DNA of 64,000 nucleotides from Vandammella animalimorsus (GTDB lineage: Bacteria > Pseudomonadota > Gammaproteobacteria > Burkholderiales > Burkholderiaceae_C). Position numbers and translations under genes: made by a program. Shown here one piece after another: positions 35,320 to 44,544 of this stretch (within the stretch, counting starts at the first letter, position 1; every line of letters begins with the position of its first letter). Location: assembly GCF_002285265.1 (NCBI RefSeq), contig NZ_NSJB01000008.1, forward strand, positions 53,226 through 117,225, in the 5' to 3' direction. The notes beneath the pieces are model-generated. The model saw nothing but the letters and a program-made list of their open reading frames with translations, did no database searches and was not told the DNA's origin.

Positions 35320-36315
35320 ATGCCCCCAGCCAACCACCCCTGCACGCCAGCCTGCGCCTGCCATGCCCAGCAAGATGGGCATGGGCAGCGGCCCGAGCGT
35401 GCCCGCCAGGTCTACGTGTATTCGCCCAGCGGCGCCGTGCGCGACCGCGCCGCGCTGCGCCGTGGCGTGCGCCGCCTGCAGCAGGCCGGCTTTGCCCTCA
35501 CGCTCGATGAGGGCGCGCTGCTGCGCGAGAGCCGCTTTGCCGGCACGCACGCCCAGCGCCTGGATGCGCTGCACCGCGCCGCGCGCAGCGGCGCCGATGT
35601 GGCCCTGATCAGCCGCGGCGGCTACGGCCTGAACCACCTGCTGCCGCACATTGATTACGCGCTGCTGGCGCGCGCCATCGCCCAGGGCACGCAGTTCATG
35701 GGCTTTAGCGACTTCACGGCGCTGCAGCTGGCGCTGCTGGCGCACACCGGCGCCATCAGCTGGGCCGGCGCCAGCCTGTGCGCCGACTTCGGCACTGCCC
35801 AGCCGCCCGACGAGATCACCCAGGCCTGCTTCGAGGACGTGGCCCATGGCATTGCCGAGGGCACGGGCTGGCGCATCGGCAAGGAGTGCGCAGCGGCCTA
35901 CCAGGGCCTGCACATCGAGCAGGCCCGGCTGTGGGGCGGCAATCTGGCCGTGCTGGCCTCGCTGATCGGCACGCCGCACCTGCCGGCCATCGAGGGCGGC
36001 ATCCTGTTTCTGGAAGATGTGGGTGAGGCCCCCTACCGCGTCGAGCGCATGCTGGTGCAGCTGGAGCAGGCCGGCATTCTGGCGCGCCAGCAGGCGCTGC
36101 TGCTGGGCCACTTCACCGAAGCGCCGCCAGCCCCGCGCGAGCGCGGCTACCACCTGGGCAGCATCATCGCAGCACTGCGCGAGCGCACCGGCCTGCCGGT
36201 GCTGACCGGCCTGCCGTTCGGCCACGTGCGCACCAAGGTCTGCCTGCCCGTGGGCGCCAAGGTGCAGCTGCAGGTGGGCGCGCGCGAGGCCATGCTGGTC
36301 TGGGGCCATTTGTAA
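35320..36315 (+). CDS. ldcA: Muramoyltetrapeptide (LD-)carboxypeptidase, peptidase S66
   Basis: The protein has 331 residues. VYVYSPSGAV opens the fold after a 29-residue, Cys/His-containing N-terminus that may be untranslated. The nucleophile motif is MGFSDFTALQ (Ser near residue 129), with SRGGYGLNHLLPHID before it and WGGNLAVLASLIGTP and GHVRTKVCLPVG after it. It removes the terminal D-Ala from murein tetrapeptides during recycling in the cytoplasm. Confidence 0.92.
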   Translation: MPPANHPCTPACACHAQQDGHGQRPERARQVYVYSPSGAVRDRAALRRGVRRLQQAGFALTLDEGALLRESRFAGTHAQRLDALHRAARSGADVALISRGGYGLNHLLPHIDYALLARAIAQGTQFMGFSDFTALQLALLAHTGAISWAGASLCADFGTAQPPDEITQACFEDVAHGIAEGTGWRIGKECAAAYQGLHIEQARLWGGNLAVLASLIGTPHLPAIEGGILFLEDVGEAPYRVERMLVQLEQAGILARQQALLLGHFTEAPPAPRERGYHLGSIIAALRERTGLPVLTGLPFGHVRTKVCLPVGAKVQLQVGAREAMLVWGHL

Positions 36316-36519
36316 GAGGCAGCAGTCCGATCCTGAACAGGCTTTCTCCAGCCGGCACTGCGGAAACTTGACGCTTGTGCAACGATTGCGACACCTGGGT
36401 CCTGGTCTGGCTCAATTGTGAATAAATGCAATTTACAATGCGGCACTCCCTGTCGGCGCCCCTGCCTGTGAGGCTTGGGCGCCGTTTCCAAGACCCTGTT
36501 TCCATCAAAGGACTGTGAG

Positions 36520-37518
36520 ATGGCTCGTCGACTCTCTGCATTGGCTCTGCTTCCCGTCAGCCTGGCTGCCATGGCTTTGACACAACCTGCCCAGGCGCAG
36601 GACTATCCTGGCAGCAAGCCGATCACCATCATCGTTCCGTTCTCCGCAGGCGGCCCCACCGACAAGGTGGCGCGCGATTTTGCCGATGCGCTGCGCAAGC
36701 ACCTGGGCAATGCCTCGATCGTGATCGACAACGCCGCCGGCGCCGGCAGCACCATCGGCCTGGCCAAGGCCGCCCGCGCCAAGCCCGATGGGCACACCCT
36801 GCTGGTGGCGCACATCAGCATGTCCACCGTGCCTTCGCTCTATCGCAAGCTGTCCTTCAACGTCAAGGAAGACTTCGAGTATCTGGGCATCATCAATGAC
36901 GTGCCGATGACGCTGATCAGCCGCCCGACGCTGGAGGCCAACAACTACTCCGAGCTGATGAGCTGGGTCAAGGGCCAGAAGGATGGCGTCAACCTGGGCA
37001 ATGCCGGTCTGGGCTCGGCCTCGCACCTGTGCGGCCTGATGTTCCAGGACGCCACCAATATCCAGATGGTGACCGTGCCCTATGGCGGCACCGCGCCGGC
37101 CATCGCCGACCTGCTGGCAGGCCAGATCGACCTGCTGTGCGACCAGACCACCAACACCACGCCGCACGTCTCGGCCAAGAAGGTCAAGGCCTTTGCCGTG
37201 ACCACGCCCAAGCGCCTGGAGGCCCCGGCCTACAAGGAGCTGCCGACGCTGGACGAGGCTGGCCTGAAGGACTTCAACGTCACGATCTGGCACGGTCTGT
37301 ACGCGCCCAAGGGCACGCCCAAGGAAGTGGTGACCAAGCTCAACGCCGCGCTGAAGGAAGCGCTCAAGGACCCCGAGTTCATCAAGCGCCAGAGCGATCT
37401 GGGCGCGGTCGTGGCCACCGACGAGCGCACCAACCCCGAGCAGCACAAGGCCTTTGTCGCTTCGGAAATCGAGAAGTGGGGCGCCGTGATCAAGGCCGCC
37501 GGCCAGTACGCGGACTGA
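36520..37518 (+). CDS. Bug/TctC-family periplasmic solute receptor
   Basis: The protein has 332 residues from the ATG at 36,520 (MARRLSALALL). The signal peptide ends AQAQD. The mature protein begins YPGSKPITIIVPFSAGGPTDKVAR, the hallmark of Bug receptors, with PYGGTAPAIADLLAGQID later. These bind carboxylates or other small molecules for tripartite tricarboxylate transporters, but here no TctA/TctB genes are adjacent, as for many orphan Bug proteins in Burkholderiales. The ligand is unknown. A strong terminator follows. Confidence 0.95.
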   Translation: MARRLSALALLPVSLAAMALTQPAQAQDYPGSKPITIIVPFSAGGPTDKVARDFADALRKHLGNASIVIDNAAGAGSTIGLAKAARAKPDGHTLLVAHISMSTVPSLYRKLSFNVKEDFEYLGIINDVPMTLISRPTLEANNYSELMSWVKGQKDGVNLGNAGLGSASHLCGLMFQDATNIQMVTVPYGGTAPAIADLLAGQIDLLCDQTTNTTPHVSAKKVKAFAVTTPKRLEAPAYKELPTLDEAGLKDFNVTIWHGLYAPKGTPKEVVTKLNAALKEALKDPEFIKRQSDLGAVVATDERTNPEQHKAFVASEIEKWGAVIKAAGQYAD

Positions 37519-37540
37519 TCCCGTCGCTTGGCGTCTGCCA

Positions 37541-37567
37541 AACGGCCCTGCGGGGCCGTTTTTTGTT
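37541..37567 (+). terminator. Rho-independent terminator after the Bug receptor
   Basis: AACGGCCC-TGCG-GGGCCGTT hairpin followed by TTTTGTT, 23 bp after the stop codon. Confidence 0.9.
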
Positions 37568-37809
37568 GCGCAGTGCGCAGCGCCGCCATGCAAACGTTGG
37601 CAATTGGCGACAGAGTAAACAACGTGATCAATTGCGCCTGTGCTGCCCGGCGCGGCGCTGGATGGGCCCAGGCGGTGGCTTGGCCCTAGGCAATGCGCGC
37701 GCTGGCCTGGGTGTCGCCGCGGCTGCGCGTGCCGTGACTGGCGGTTGTGAGGCAGGGCGCGAATGGTGATAATCGCCTGCAATCGTATCGACTGATAGGA
37801 AATGTAAAC

Positions 37810-38853
37810 GTGGACATCACCCAATTGCTGGCCTTCAGCGTCAAGAACAAGGCATCGGACTTGCACCTCTCGGCGGGCCTGCCGCCGATGATTCGCGTCA
37901 ATGGCGACGTGCGGCGCATCAACGTCGAGCCGCTGGACCACCGCACGGTGTTCTCGATGGTCTACGACATCATGAGCGATGCCCAGCGCAAGACTTATGA
38001 GGAGTTCCTGGAGGTGGACTTCTCGTTCGAGATCGACGGCCTGGCGCGCTTTCGCGTCAACGCCTTCAACCAGAACCGTGGCGCGGCGGCGGTGTTCCGC
38101 ACCATTCCCAGCAAGGTGCTGACGCTGGAGCAGCTCAACGCGCCGCGCATCTTTGCCGACCTGGCGCTCAAGCCGCGCGGGCTGATTTTGGTGACCGGGC
38201 CGACCGGCTCGGGCAAGTCCACCACGCTGGCGGCCATGATCAACCACCTCAACGAGAGCGAGTACGGCCACATCCTGACGGTGGAGGATCCGATCGAATT
38301 TGTGCACGAGAGCAAGAAGTGCCTGATCAACCAGCGCGAGGTCGGGCCGATGACGCACTCGTTCACGGCCGCGCTGCGCTCGGCGCTGCGTGAAGACCCG
38401 GACGCCATCCTGGTGGGCGAGCTGCGCGACCTGGAGACCATCCGCCTGGCCCTGACCGCCGCCGAGACCGGCCACTTGGTGTTTGGCACGCTGCACACCT
38501 CCAGCGCGGCCAAGACCATTGACCGCGTGATCGACGTTTTCCCCGCCGAGGAAAAGGAGATGGTGCGCTCCATGCTGTCCGAATCGCTGGAGGCCGTGAT
38601 CTCGCAGACGCTGCTCAAGACCAAGGATGGCAACTCGCGCGTGGCCGCGCACGAGATCATGCTGGGCACGCCCGCGATCCGCAACCTGATCCGCGAGGCC
38701 AAGGTGGCGCAGATGTACTCGACCATCCAGACCAGCCAGAACCAGGGCATGCAGACGCTGGACCAGAACCTGGTGGAGCTGGTGCGCCGCAACGTCATCA
38801 GCGCGCGCGATGCGCGCCTGAAGGCCAAGATGCCGGAAAACTTCCCCGTCTGA
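37810..38853 (+). CDS. pilT: Twitching motility ATPase PilT
   Basis: The protein has 347 residues if the GTG at 37,810 is the start (VDITQLLAFS), preceded by ATAGGAAA. This matches PilT length, and the upstream frame is not family-like. Walker A is GPTGSGKST, the Asp box is TVEDPIEF, Walker B is ILVGELRDLET and the His box is GHLVFGTLHT. The AIRNLIRE motif needed for retraction is present near the C-terminus. It depolymerises type IV pili. Confidence 0.97.
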   Translation: MDITQLLAFSVKNKASDLHLSAGLPPMIRVNGDVRRINVEPLDHRTVFSMVYDIMSDAQRKTYEEFLEVDFSFEIDGLARFRVNAFNQNRGAAAVFRTIPSKVLTLEQLNAPRIFADLALKPRGLILVTGPTGSGKSTTLAAMINHLNESEYGHILTVEDPIEFVHESKKCLINQREVGPMTHSFTAALRSALREDPDAILVGELRDLETIRLALTAAETGHLVFGTLHTSSAAKTIDRVIDVFPAEEKEMVRSMLSESLEAVISQTLLKTKDGNSRVAAHEIMLGTPAIRNLIREAKVAQMYSTIQTSQNQGMQTLDQNLVELVRRNVISARDARLKAKMPENFPV

Positions 38854-38871
38854 TGGACTGGAGAGTGGTTC

Positions 38872-39573
38872 GTGTGGTGGGGTAGCAGAAAAAAAGAGAG
38901 GGAGCGCGGCGAGAGCCTGGCGCCATGGGCGCCCACCGGGGCCAACGGCCAGCCCGCCGCCGCCGCTGCGCTGCCGGCCGAGCCTGGGCAACTGGCGCGG
39001 CAGGCGGGCGAATCCGAATCGGTGCTGTTTCAGTCGCTGATCCTGCCCCATGCGGGCAGCGCGCAAGTCATCGTGCCCTGGAGCGCGCGCGCCCAGGAGC
39101 TGGGCGCGCGGCGCATCGGCCAGGAGCGGGGCATCGGCCTGCTGCAGACGGCCTGGGCGCGCCAGGGCCCCAGCCAGCCGTTCAACCGCCAGGAGCTGGC
39201 GCTGCTGGGCACCTTCTTCGAATACCACAGCCTGCCGGCCGACCGCGAGATCATCCAGCAGGACGAGTACGGCGACTACATGATGGTGCAGCTCAATGGC
39301 GTGATGGCCGTGGAGCGCGCAGGCCCCAATGGCCAGCCGGTGCGCATGGCCGAGACCCACGTGGGCGACCTGATCGGCGAGATGTCGCTGCTCGACCAGG
39401 GGCTGCGCTTTTCCTCCTGCGTCAGCCTCACGCCCTGCGAGCTGGCCGTGCTCACGCGCGATGGCCTCGATGAAATGATGCACAATCAAGCGCAGTTGGC
39501 GGCCCGTCTGGTGCTGCTGCTGGCTCGCAAGTTGTCGGTGCGGCTGCGCGCCGTGAGCTCCAAGCTCAAATGA
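38872..39573 (+). CDS. Cyclic nucleotide-binding-domain protein between pilT and pilU
   Basis: The protein has 233 residues from the GTG at 38,872. Residues about 100–215 form a CAP_ED-type cNMP fold (QPFNRQELALLGTFFEYHSLPAD, then GDYMMVQLNGVMAVER, then GDLIGEMSLLDQGLRFSSC). The ligand-pocket motif GE-S-L is present. The Arg expected for phosphate contact appears in LRFSSCV, but agreement with true cAMP sites is uncertain. No DNA-binding HTH follows, so it is a sensor or adaptor rather than a Crp-type regulator. Its position between pilT and pilU implies control of pilus retraction. Confidence 0.85.
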   Translation: MWWGSRKKERERGESLAPWAPTGANGQPAAAAALPAEPGQLARQAGESESVLFQSLILPHAGSAQVIVPWSARAQELGARRIGQERGIGLLQTAWARQGPSQPFNRQELALLGTFFEYHSLPADREIIQQDEYGDYMMVQLNGVMAVERAGPNGQPVRMAETHVGDLIGEMSLLDQGLRFSSCVSLTPCELAVLTRDGLDEMMHNQAQLAARLVLLLARKLSVRLRAVSSKLK

Positions 39574-39642
39574 AGAACAACGGGCCCTCTGGCCCATGCG
39601 GCCTGCGGCGCAGGCCCAGCCCGATCATCAAGGGAGAAGACA

Positions 39643-40779
39643 ATGGAACGCGATCAGGCCAGTAAATTCATCAACGATCTGCTGCGGCTGATGGTCAGCC
39701 GCAATGGCAGCGACTTGTTCATCACCGCCGACTTCCCGCCGGCCATCAAGGTCGATGGCAAGGTCTCCAAGGTTTCGCCGCAGCCGCTGACGCCGGCGCA
39801 CACCCTGGCGCTGGCGCGCTCCATCATGAGCGACAAGCAGGCCGCCGAGTTCGAGCGCACCAAGGAGGCCAACTTCGCCATCTCGCCCGCGGGCGTGGGG
39901 CGCTTTCGCGTCAACGCCTTTGTGCAGCAAGGCCACGTGGGCCTGGTGCTGCGCGTCATCCCGCTGAACGTGCCCACCATCGACGGCCTGGGCCTGCCGC
40001 AGGTGCTCAAGGACGTGGCCATGAGCAAGCGCGGCCTGTGCATCCTGGTGGGCGCCACCGGCTCGGGCAAGTCCACCTCGCTGGCGGCCATGGTGGACTG
40101 GCGCAACGAGCACTCCTACGGCCACATCGTCACCATCGAGGACCCGGTGGAATTCGTGCACGCGCACAAGAACTGCGTCATCACCCAGCGCGAGATCGGC
40201 CTGGACACCGACGGCTGGGAAGTGGCGCTAAAGAACTCGCTGCGCCAGGCGCCAGATGTGATCCTCATGGGTGAGATCCGCGACCGCGAGACCATGGAGC
40301 ACGCCATCGCCTTTGCCGAAACCGGCCACCTGTGCCTGGCCACGCTGCACGCCAACAGCTCCAACCAGGCCATGGACCGCATCATCAACTTCTTCCCCGA
40401 GGAGCGCCGCGCCCAGCTGCTGATGGACGTGTCGCTGAACCTGCGCGCCATCATGTCGCAGCGCCTGGTGCCGCGCCAGGATGGCAAGGGGCGCATCGCC
40501 GCGATCGAGGTGCTGCTCAACACCCCGCGCGTGGCCGACCTGATCTTCAAGGGCGAGGTCGCCGAGATCAAGGAGGCCATGAAGCTCAGCCGCAACCAGG
40601 GCATGCAGACCTTCGATCAGGCGCTGTTCGACCTGTTCGAGGCCAACGTCATCAGCTACGAGGATGCGCTGCGCAATGCCGACTCGCTCAACGACCTGCG
40701 CCTGCAGATCAAGCTGCACAGCACGCGCGCGCGCACCAAGGACTTGGCCGCCGGCACCGAGCACCTCTCCGTGGTGTGA
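39643..40779 (+). CDS. pilU: PilT-like retraction ATPase PilU
   Basis: The ATPase has 378 residues. Walker A is GATGSGKST, the Asp box is TIEDPVEF, Walker B is ILMGEIRDRET and the His box is GHLCLATLHAN. The C-terminal tail is longer than in PilT, as in PilU. The ATG follows GGGAGAAGAC. PilU supports PilT in forceful pilus retraction. It ends 20 bp before a terminator. Confidence 0.95.
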   Translation: MERDQASKFINDLLRLMVSRNGSDLFITADFPPAIKVDGKVSKVSPQPLTPAHTLALARSIMSDKQAAEFERTKEANFAISPAGVGRFRVNAFVQQGHVGLVLRVIPLNVPTIDGLGLPQVLKDVAMSKRGLCILVGATGSGKSTSLAAMVDWRNEHSYGHIVTIEDPVEFVHAHKNCVITQREIGLDTDGWEVALKNSLRQAPDVILMGEIRDRETMEHAIAFAETGHLCLATLHANSSNQAMDRIINFFPEERRAQLLMDVSLNLRAIMSQRLVPRQDGKGRIAAIEVLLNTPRVADLIFKGEVAEIKEAMKLSRNQGMQTFDQALFDLFEANVISYEDALRNADSLNDLRLQIKLHSTRARTKDLAAGTEHLSVV

Positions 40780-40799
40780 TCGCGCATATGCGCCGCCAT

Positions 40800-40822
40800 G
40801 GCCGCACGCTGCGGCCTTTTTT
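40800..40822 (+). terminator. Rho-independent terminator after pilU
   Basis: GGCCGC-ACGCT-GCGGCC hairpin directly followed by TTTTTT. Confidence 0.88.
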
Positions 40823-40851
40823 CTTTGACCTGCAAGATTTTGACTCCCCTC

Positions 40852-41784
40852 ATGAGCGCATCGATCCGCCCCAGAACCTATGACCCCACCCCGCCCAAGC
40901 GCCTGGCCTTTATCGGCCTGGGCGTCATGGGCTACCCCATGGCCGGGCACCTGGCCGCGGCCGGCCATGCAGTGACGGTCTACAACCGCACGGCCAGCAA
41001 GGCCGAGCAATGGCTGCAGGAGTTCTCCGCCCTGGGTCTGGCGCAGCCGCTGCGCCACGCGGCCACGCCGGCCGAGGCGGCGCAGGACGCCGACATTGTG
41101 CTGGGCTGCGTGGGCAACGACGACGACCTGCGCGCCGTCACCAGCGGGCCTGGCGGCGCCTTCGAGGGCATGGCCGCTGGCGCCATCTACGTGGACCACA
41201 CCACCGCCTCGGCCGACGTGGCGCGCGAGCTGGCGCAGCTGGCGCAGCAGCGCGGGCTGCACTTTCTTGATGCGCCCGTCTCCGGCGGCCAGGCCGGGGC
41301 GCAAAACGGCCAGCTCACCGTCATGTGCGGTGGCCAGCAGCCCGTCTTCGATGCCGTTGCGCCCGTGGCGGCGGCGTTCTCGCGCGCCTTCACGCTCATG
41401 GGCCCGGCCGGCGCCGGGCAGCTGACCAAGATGGTCAACCAGATCGCCATCGCCGGCCTGGTGCAGGGCCTGGCCGAAGCCGTGGCCTTTGGCCAGCAGG
41501 CCGGGCTGGACATCCCCAAGGTCATCGACGTCATCAGCAAGGGCGCAGCGCAAAGCTGGCAGATGGAAAACCGCGCCGTGACCATGGCCCAGGGCCAGTT
41601 CGACTTCGGCTTTGCCGTGGACTGGATGCGCAAGGACCTGGGGCTGGTGCTGGCCGAAGGCCGCCGCAATGGCGCCCATCTGCCGGTGACGGCGCTGGTG
41701 GACCAGTTTTATTCCGACGTGCAGGCCCTGGGCGGCGGGCGCTGGGACACTTCCAGCCTGATTGCCCGGCTGCGCCGGCTCTAG
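40852..41784 (+). CDS. 3-hydroxyisobutyrate dehydrogenase-family NAD(P)-dependent oxidoreductase
   Basis: The protein has 310 residues from MSASIRPRTY. The Rossmann motif is FIGLGVMGYPMAGHLAAAGH (about 18–37), followed by the substrate-binding DAPVSGGQAGAQNG and the catalytic lysine region GQLTKMVNQI. It belongs to the beta-hydroxyacid dehydrogenase group (HIBADH, tartronate semialdehyde reductase). The exact substrate cannot be read. Its TAG stop lies inside the start of a family C repeat. Confidence 0.9.
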   Translation: MSASIRPRTYDPTPPKRLAFIGLGVMGYPMAGHLAAAGHAVTVYNRTASKAEQWLQEFSALGLAQPLRHAATPAEAAQDADIVLGCVGNDDDLRAVTSGPGGAFEGMAAGAIYVDHTTASADVARELAQLAQQRGLHFLDAPVSGGQAGAQNGQLTVMCGGQQPVFDAVAPVAAAFSRAFTLMGPAGAGQLTKMVNQIAIAGLVQGLAEAVAFGQQAGLDIPKVIDVISKGAAQSWQMENRAVTMAQGQFDFGFAVDWMRKDLGLVLAEGRRNGAHLPVTALVDQFYSDVQALGGGRWDTSSLIARLRRL

Positions 41785-42033
41785 AGCAGTTTTGATTCTG
41801 ATGAAGACATTTCCTGCAAGCGCCGCCTTCTCTCGTACTCGTCACACCCGCGAAGGCGGGTGTCCAGTTGCGACGCTGACGGGGCGCCGCCGCCATGCGC
41901 CAATCCCCTCTCGTGTGCAAGGATGGCGCTGGATGCCCGCCTTCGCGGGCATGACGAGAGCGACTTGCGAGATGGCGATGCCAGTCAGCGGCCAGGTCTT
42001 GGATTTGTCAACGTTCGAGCAGAACACGCTCTA
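41780..42033. repeat. Mobile repeat, family C, copy 1
   Basis: About 254 bp with ends CTAGAGC and GCTCTAA. It carries two perfect hairpins: ACACCCGC-GAAG-GCGGGTGT (41,844–41,863) and ATGCCCGC-CTTC-GCGGGCAT (41,933–41,952). The GCGAAGGCGGG core is a common proteobacterial repeat motif. It is homologous, inverted, to 62,685–62,940. The last codon and stop of the upstream dehydrogenase are inside it. Confidence 0.88.
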
Positions 42034-42131
42034 AGAGCCTGTTCAAAGCCTGCTGCTTGGCAGGGCGCGCGCTGCCCCGGCCCGGCATCCATCCCCAAGC
42101 CTTGATTTGAATTCCTGAGCGACTGCCCGCC
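42034..42131. repeat. Solo family B terminus next to family C
   Basis: AGAGCCTGTTCAAAG at 42,034–42,048 equals the family B terminal inverted repeat and directly abuts the end of family C. The rest of a family B element is not recognisable up to the aroQ start, so this looks like a decayed or truncated copy. Confidence 0.55.
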
Positions 42132-42611
42132 ATGACCGACACCGCCGCACCCCGCCGCACCGTCTTCATCCTCAACGGCCCGAACCTGAACCTGCTGGGC
42201 ACGCGCGAGCCCCAGATCTATGGCCAGCAAACGCTGGCCGACGTGGAGGCGCTGTGCCAGCAGCGCGCCGCGCAGCACGGCCTGCAGGCGCGCTGCCACC
42301 AGAGCAACCATGAAGGCGCGCTGATCGACTGGATCCACGAGGCCGGGCGCCTGCACCAGCAAGGCTTGCTGGCCGGCGTGGTGCTCAACGCCGGGGCCTA
42401 CACCCACACCAGCATCGCGCTGCACGACGCCATCAAGGGCACGGGCGTGCCGCTCATTGAGCTGCACATCAGCAACGTCCACGCGCGCGAGCCCTTTCGC
42501 CACCACTCCTGCATCGCCAGCGCGGCCAAGGCCGTGATGTGCGGCCTGGGCGTGGCCGGCTACGGCCTGGCCATCGACGCGATTGCGCAGTGGGGCCGGC
42601 CGCCGCAGTAA
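42132..42611 (+). CDS. aroQ: 3-dehydroquinate dehydratase, type II
   Basis: The protein has 159 residues. The hallmark [21 protein letters not shown] (quoted in part) at about 11–31 carries the catalytic Tyr. [30 protein letters not shown] and [17 protein letters not shown] follow. It catalyses the third step of the shikimate pathway as a dodecamer. In many Burkholderiales it precedes accB and accC, but here it is followed by an unrelated gene. Confidence 0.97.
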   Translation: MTDTAAPRRTVFILNGPNLNLLGTREPQIYGQQTLADVEALCQQRAAQHGLQARCHQSNHEGALIDWIHEAGRLHQQGLLAGVVLNAGAYTHTSIALHDAIKGTGVPLIELHISNVHAREPFRHHSCIASAAKAVMCGLGVAGYGLAIDAIAQWGRPPQ

Positions 42612-42731
42612 GCCCAGTCAGCGCCGAAACGGCCCGCCCTGCACCGCGGCCTTGCCCGGCGCGTTATAGTGTCAGCCCTGCGGCGCAGCGGGCCTGGGCC
42701 TGCTGCCGCGCACTTGAACCGAAGGCCTGCT

Positions 42732-43376
42732 ATGACCAACGATAACGACTACCCATTTGAAATCCACGTGCATGGACAAGTCTTCGTGCGCCCCGATGTG
42801 GGCTTTGCCGCCATCGAGGAAGCCCTCAAGCCCATGTGGCGCTATGCCGGCGCGCGCTCGCTGGCGGCCGCGGCTGTGGGCTACTACGAAGAAGAGCCGG
42901 GCATTGAATTCATCGCCCGCGAGCACGCGCTGCAGATGTGCTGGACGGTGCGCGGCGACGAGGACTTCCGCCAAGTCATCGACGAGGTCTGCATGAACCT
43001 CAACGACTTGGCCGACCGCGGCTGCGTGATCGAAGTGACCTTCTACGATCGCGCCTTCGACGAGGCCGAAGAAGAAGACGGCCCCGCCCATGAAGATGAA
43101 GCGCGCGACGACTTCTTCCTGCTGTTCGTCGGCCCCACGCCCTCGGCCATCATGCAAATCCAGCGCGATCTGCTGGTGCAGGACGTGGTGGCGCTGATGG
43201 AGCGGCACTTCGAGGCCAGCGAGCTCACCGGCGTCGTGCAGGAAATCGACCGCCTGTTCACCGGGCGCTTCGATGCGCTGGTCAGCTCGCTGGAGCTGGG
43301 CCGCCCGCCGCGCGGCGGCTCCGGCCCGGGCGGTGGCGGCCACGGCGGCGGGCGCCGCCCGCGCCACCTGCACTGA
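42732..43376 (+). CDS. Conserved hypothetical acidic protein with Gly/Arg-rich tail
   Basis: The protein has 214 residues from MTNDNDYPFEIHVHG. No signal peptide or membrane segment. The central part is acidic (DEAEEEDGPAHEDEARDD). The end is a low-complexity Gly/Arg/His tail, PRGGSGPGGGGHGGG and then RRPRHLH, which could bind nucleic acid or metal. No family is recognised. A possible −10 (TATAGT near 42,665) precedes it. Terminator shared with murI lies downstream. Confidence 0.7.
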   Translation: MTNDNDYPFEIHVHGQVFVRPDVGFAAIEEALKPMWRYAGARSLAAAAVGYYEEEPGIEFIAREHALQMCWTVRGDEDFRQVIDEVCMNLNDLADRGCVIEVTFYDRAFDEAEEEDGPAHEDEARDDFFLLFVGPTPSAIMQIQRDLLVQDVVALMERHFEASELTGVVQEIDRLFTGRFDALVSSLELGRPPRGGSGPGGGGHGGGRRPRHLH

Positions 43377-43424
43377 GAGATCGTCAACAGGCCCTGAGCT
43401 TTGGCGCCAGCGCCTGGTATTTGT

Positions 43425-43457
43425 ACAGCCCGCCTTTGGCGGGCTGTACTTTTTTGC
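43425..43457. terminator. Bidirectional rho-independent terminator
   Basis: GTACAGCCCGCC-TTTG-GCGGGCTGTAC, an 11–12-bp stem followed by TTTTTT on the plus strand. It lies between the convergent genes at 42,732 (+) and murI (−). The upstream ATTT gives a weaker T-run for the minus direction. Confidence 0.92.
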
Positions 43458-43504
43458 GTGCTCGTGGCCGCAGCCGCAGCCGGGGCAGAGGCGCTGACGC
43501 TGAC

Positions 43505-44335
43505 TCAATGCGGCGGCAAATGCCGTGCGGCCTGGCGTTGCAGAAAGTGCAAATCGCCATTGCTGCACAGCTCCAGCCAGGCTGGCGTCGGTCCGCCAGG
43601 GCAGGGGGAGGCGCTGGCCAGCAGCTGCGCCTGCGCCAGGCGGCGCTGGGTCTGCTGGGCCACGGCCGCCGCGCTGTCAATCAGGCGCAGGCCCGCAGGC
43701 GCATGGCGCAGCAGCGCCGCAGCCGCCAGCGGGTAATGGGTGCAGCCCAGCACGATGCAGTCCACCGGCGGCAGCGCCGCATCTTCAGATCCATCTTCAG
43801 CCGCCGGGCGCAGCGCCTGCGCCATGTAGCGCGCGCACAGCGCGTCGATCCGCGTCGCATCGTCCTGCTCGATCGCTGCAGCCAGGCCAGGGCAGGGCAC
43901 ATCGTGCACGGCCGCCTGCGTGGCCCACTGCTGGCGCAGCGCCTGGTACTTGCGGCTGCGCAGCGTGCGCTCGGTGGCCAGCACCGCCACCTGGCCGCTG
44001 CGGCTGGCCTGCACGGCCGGTTTGATGGCCGGCTCGACGCCGATGATGGGCAGATCGGCAAAGCGCTCGCGCAACTGCCCAATGGCCACGGTCGTGGCGG
44101 TGTTGCAGGCCACCACCAGCAGCTTGATGCGCTCCTGCTCCAGCAACTGCTGCGTGATCTGCATGCAGCGCTGCATGATGAAGGCATCGTCGCGCTCGCC
44201 ATAAGGCGCATGCCTGGCGTCGGAGAAATACACGAAGCGCTCATGCGGCAGCGCCTGGCGCAGCGCCCGCAGAATGCTCAGGCCGCCAATGCCGCTGTCG
44301 AAAACACCAATGGGGGAAGCGGCAAACTGGGGCAT
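43505..44335 (-). CDS. murI: Glutamate racemase
   Basis: The enzyme has 276 residues and makes D-glutamate for peptidoglycan. It begins with IGVFDSGIGGLSIL. It has both catalytic cysteines, in VVACNTATT (about residue 75) and VLGCTHYPL (about 201), and the segment YFSDARHAPYGER. It has a short Ala-rich insertion around AAEDGSEDAALPP. Divergent from the phosphatase gene with a 209-bp gap. Confidence 0.97.
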   Translation of the reverse strand: MPQFAASPIGVFDSGIGGLSILRALRQALPHERFVYFSDARHAPYGERDDAFIMQRCMQITQQLLEQERIKLLVVACNTATTVAIGQLRERFADLPIIGVEPAIKPAVQASRSGQVAVLATERTLRSRKYQALRQQWATQAAVHDVPCPGLAAAIEQDDATRIDALCARYMAQALRPAAEDGSEDAALPPVDCIVLGCTHYPLAAAALLRHAPAGLRLIDSAAAVAQQTQRRLAQAQLLASASPCPGGPTPAWLELCSNGDLHFLQRQAARHLPPH

Positions 44336-44544
44336 GCAAAAGAGTGGAAGGGGCGAAAGACAAAGCGCCCGCTGCGGTAAAAGGGCGGCAAAGTGCGCGA
44401 TTGTATGCGCCGCACCGTGGCCTGCTCATCCGATAGCATGGCGTGCACGACAGGGCTGCTGCCGTGCGCGCGACATTTTTGCGTTGCCGGGCCTTGGTAG
44501 AGATTTTCTGGATTGTTGGAATCGGTTTTTTTGAGGAGATAGCC

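Noticed and set aside
38872..39573. Crp/FNR-type transcription factor
   Set aside because: The cNMP domain is followed by only a short helix and the chain ends. No helix-turn-helix is present.
36505..39597. A 1,030-codon minus-strand open frame
   Set aside because: Antisense to the Bug receptor, pilT and the cNMP-domain gene, all of which have clear motifs on the plus strand.
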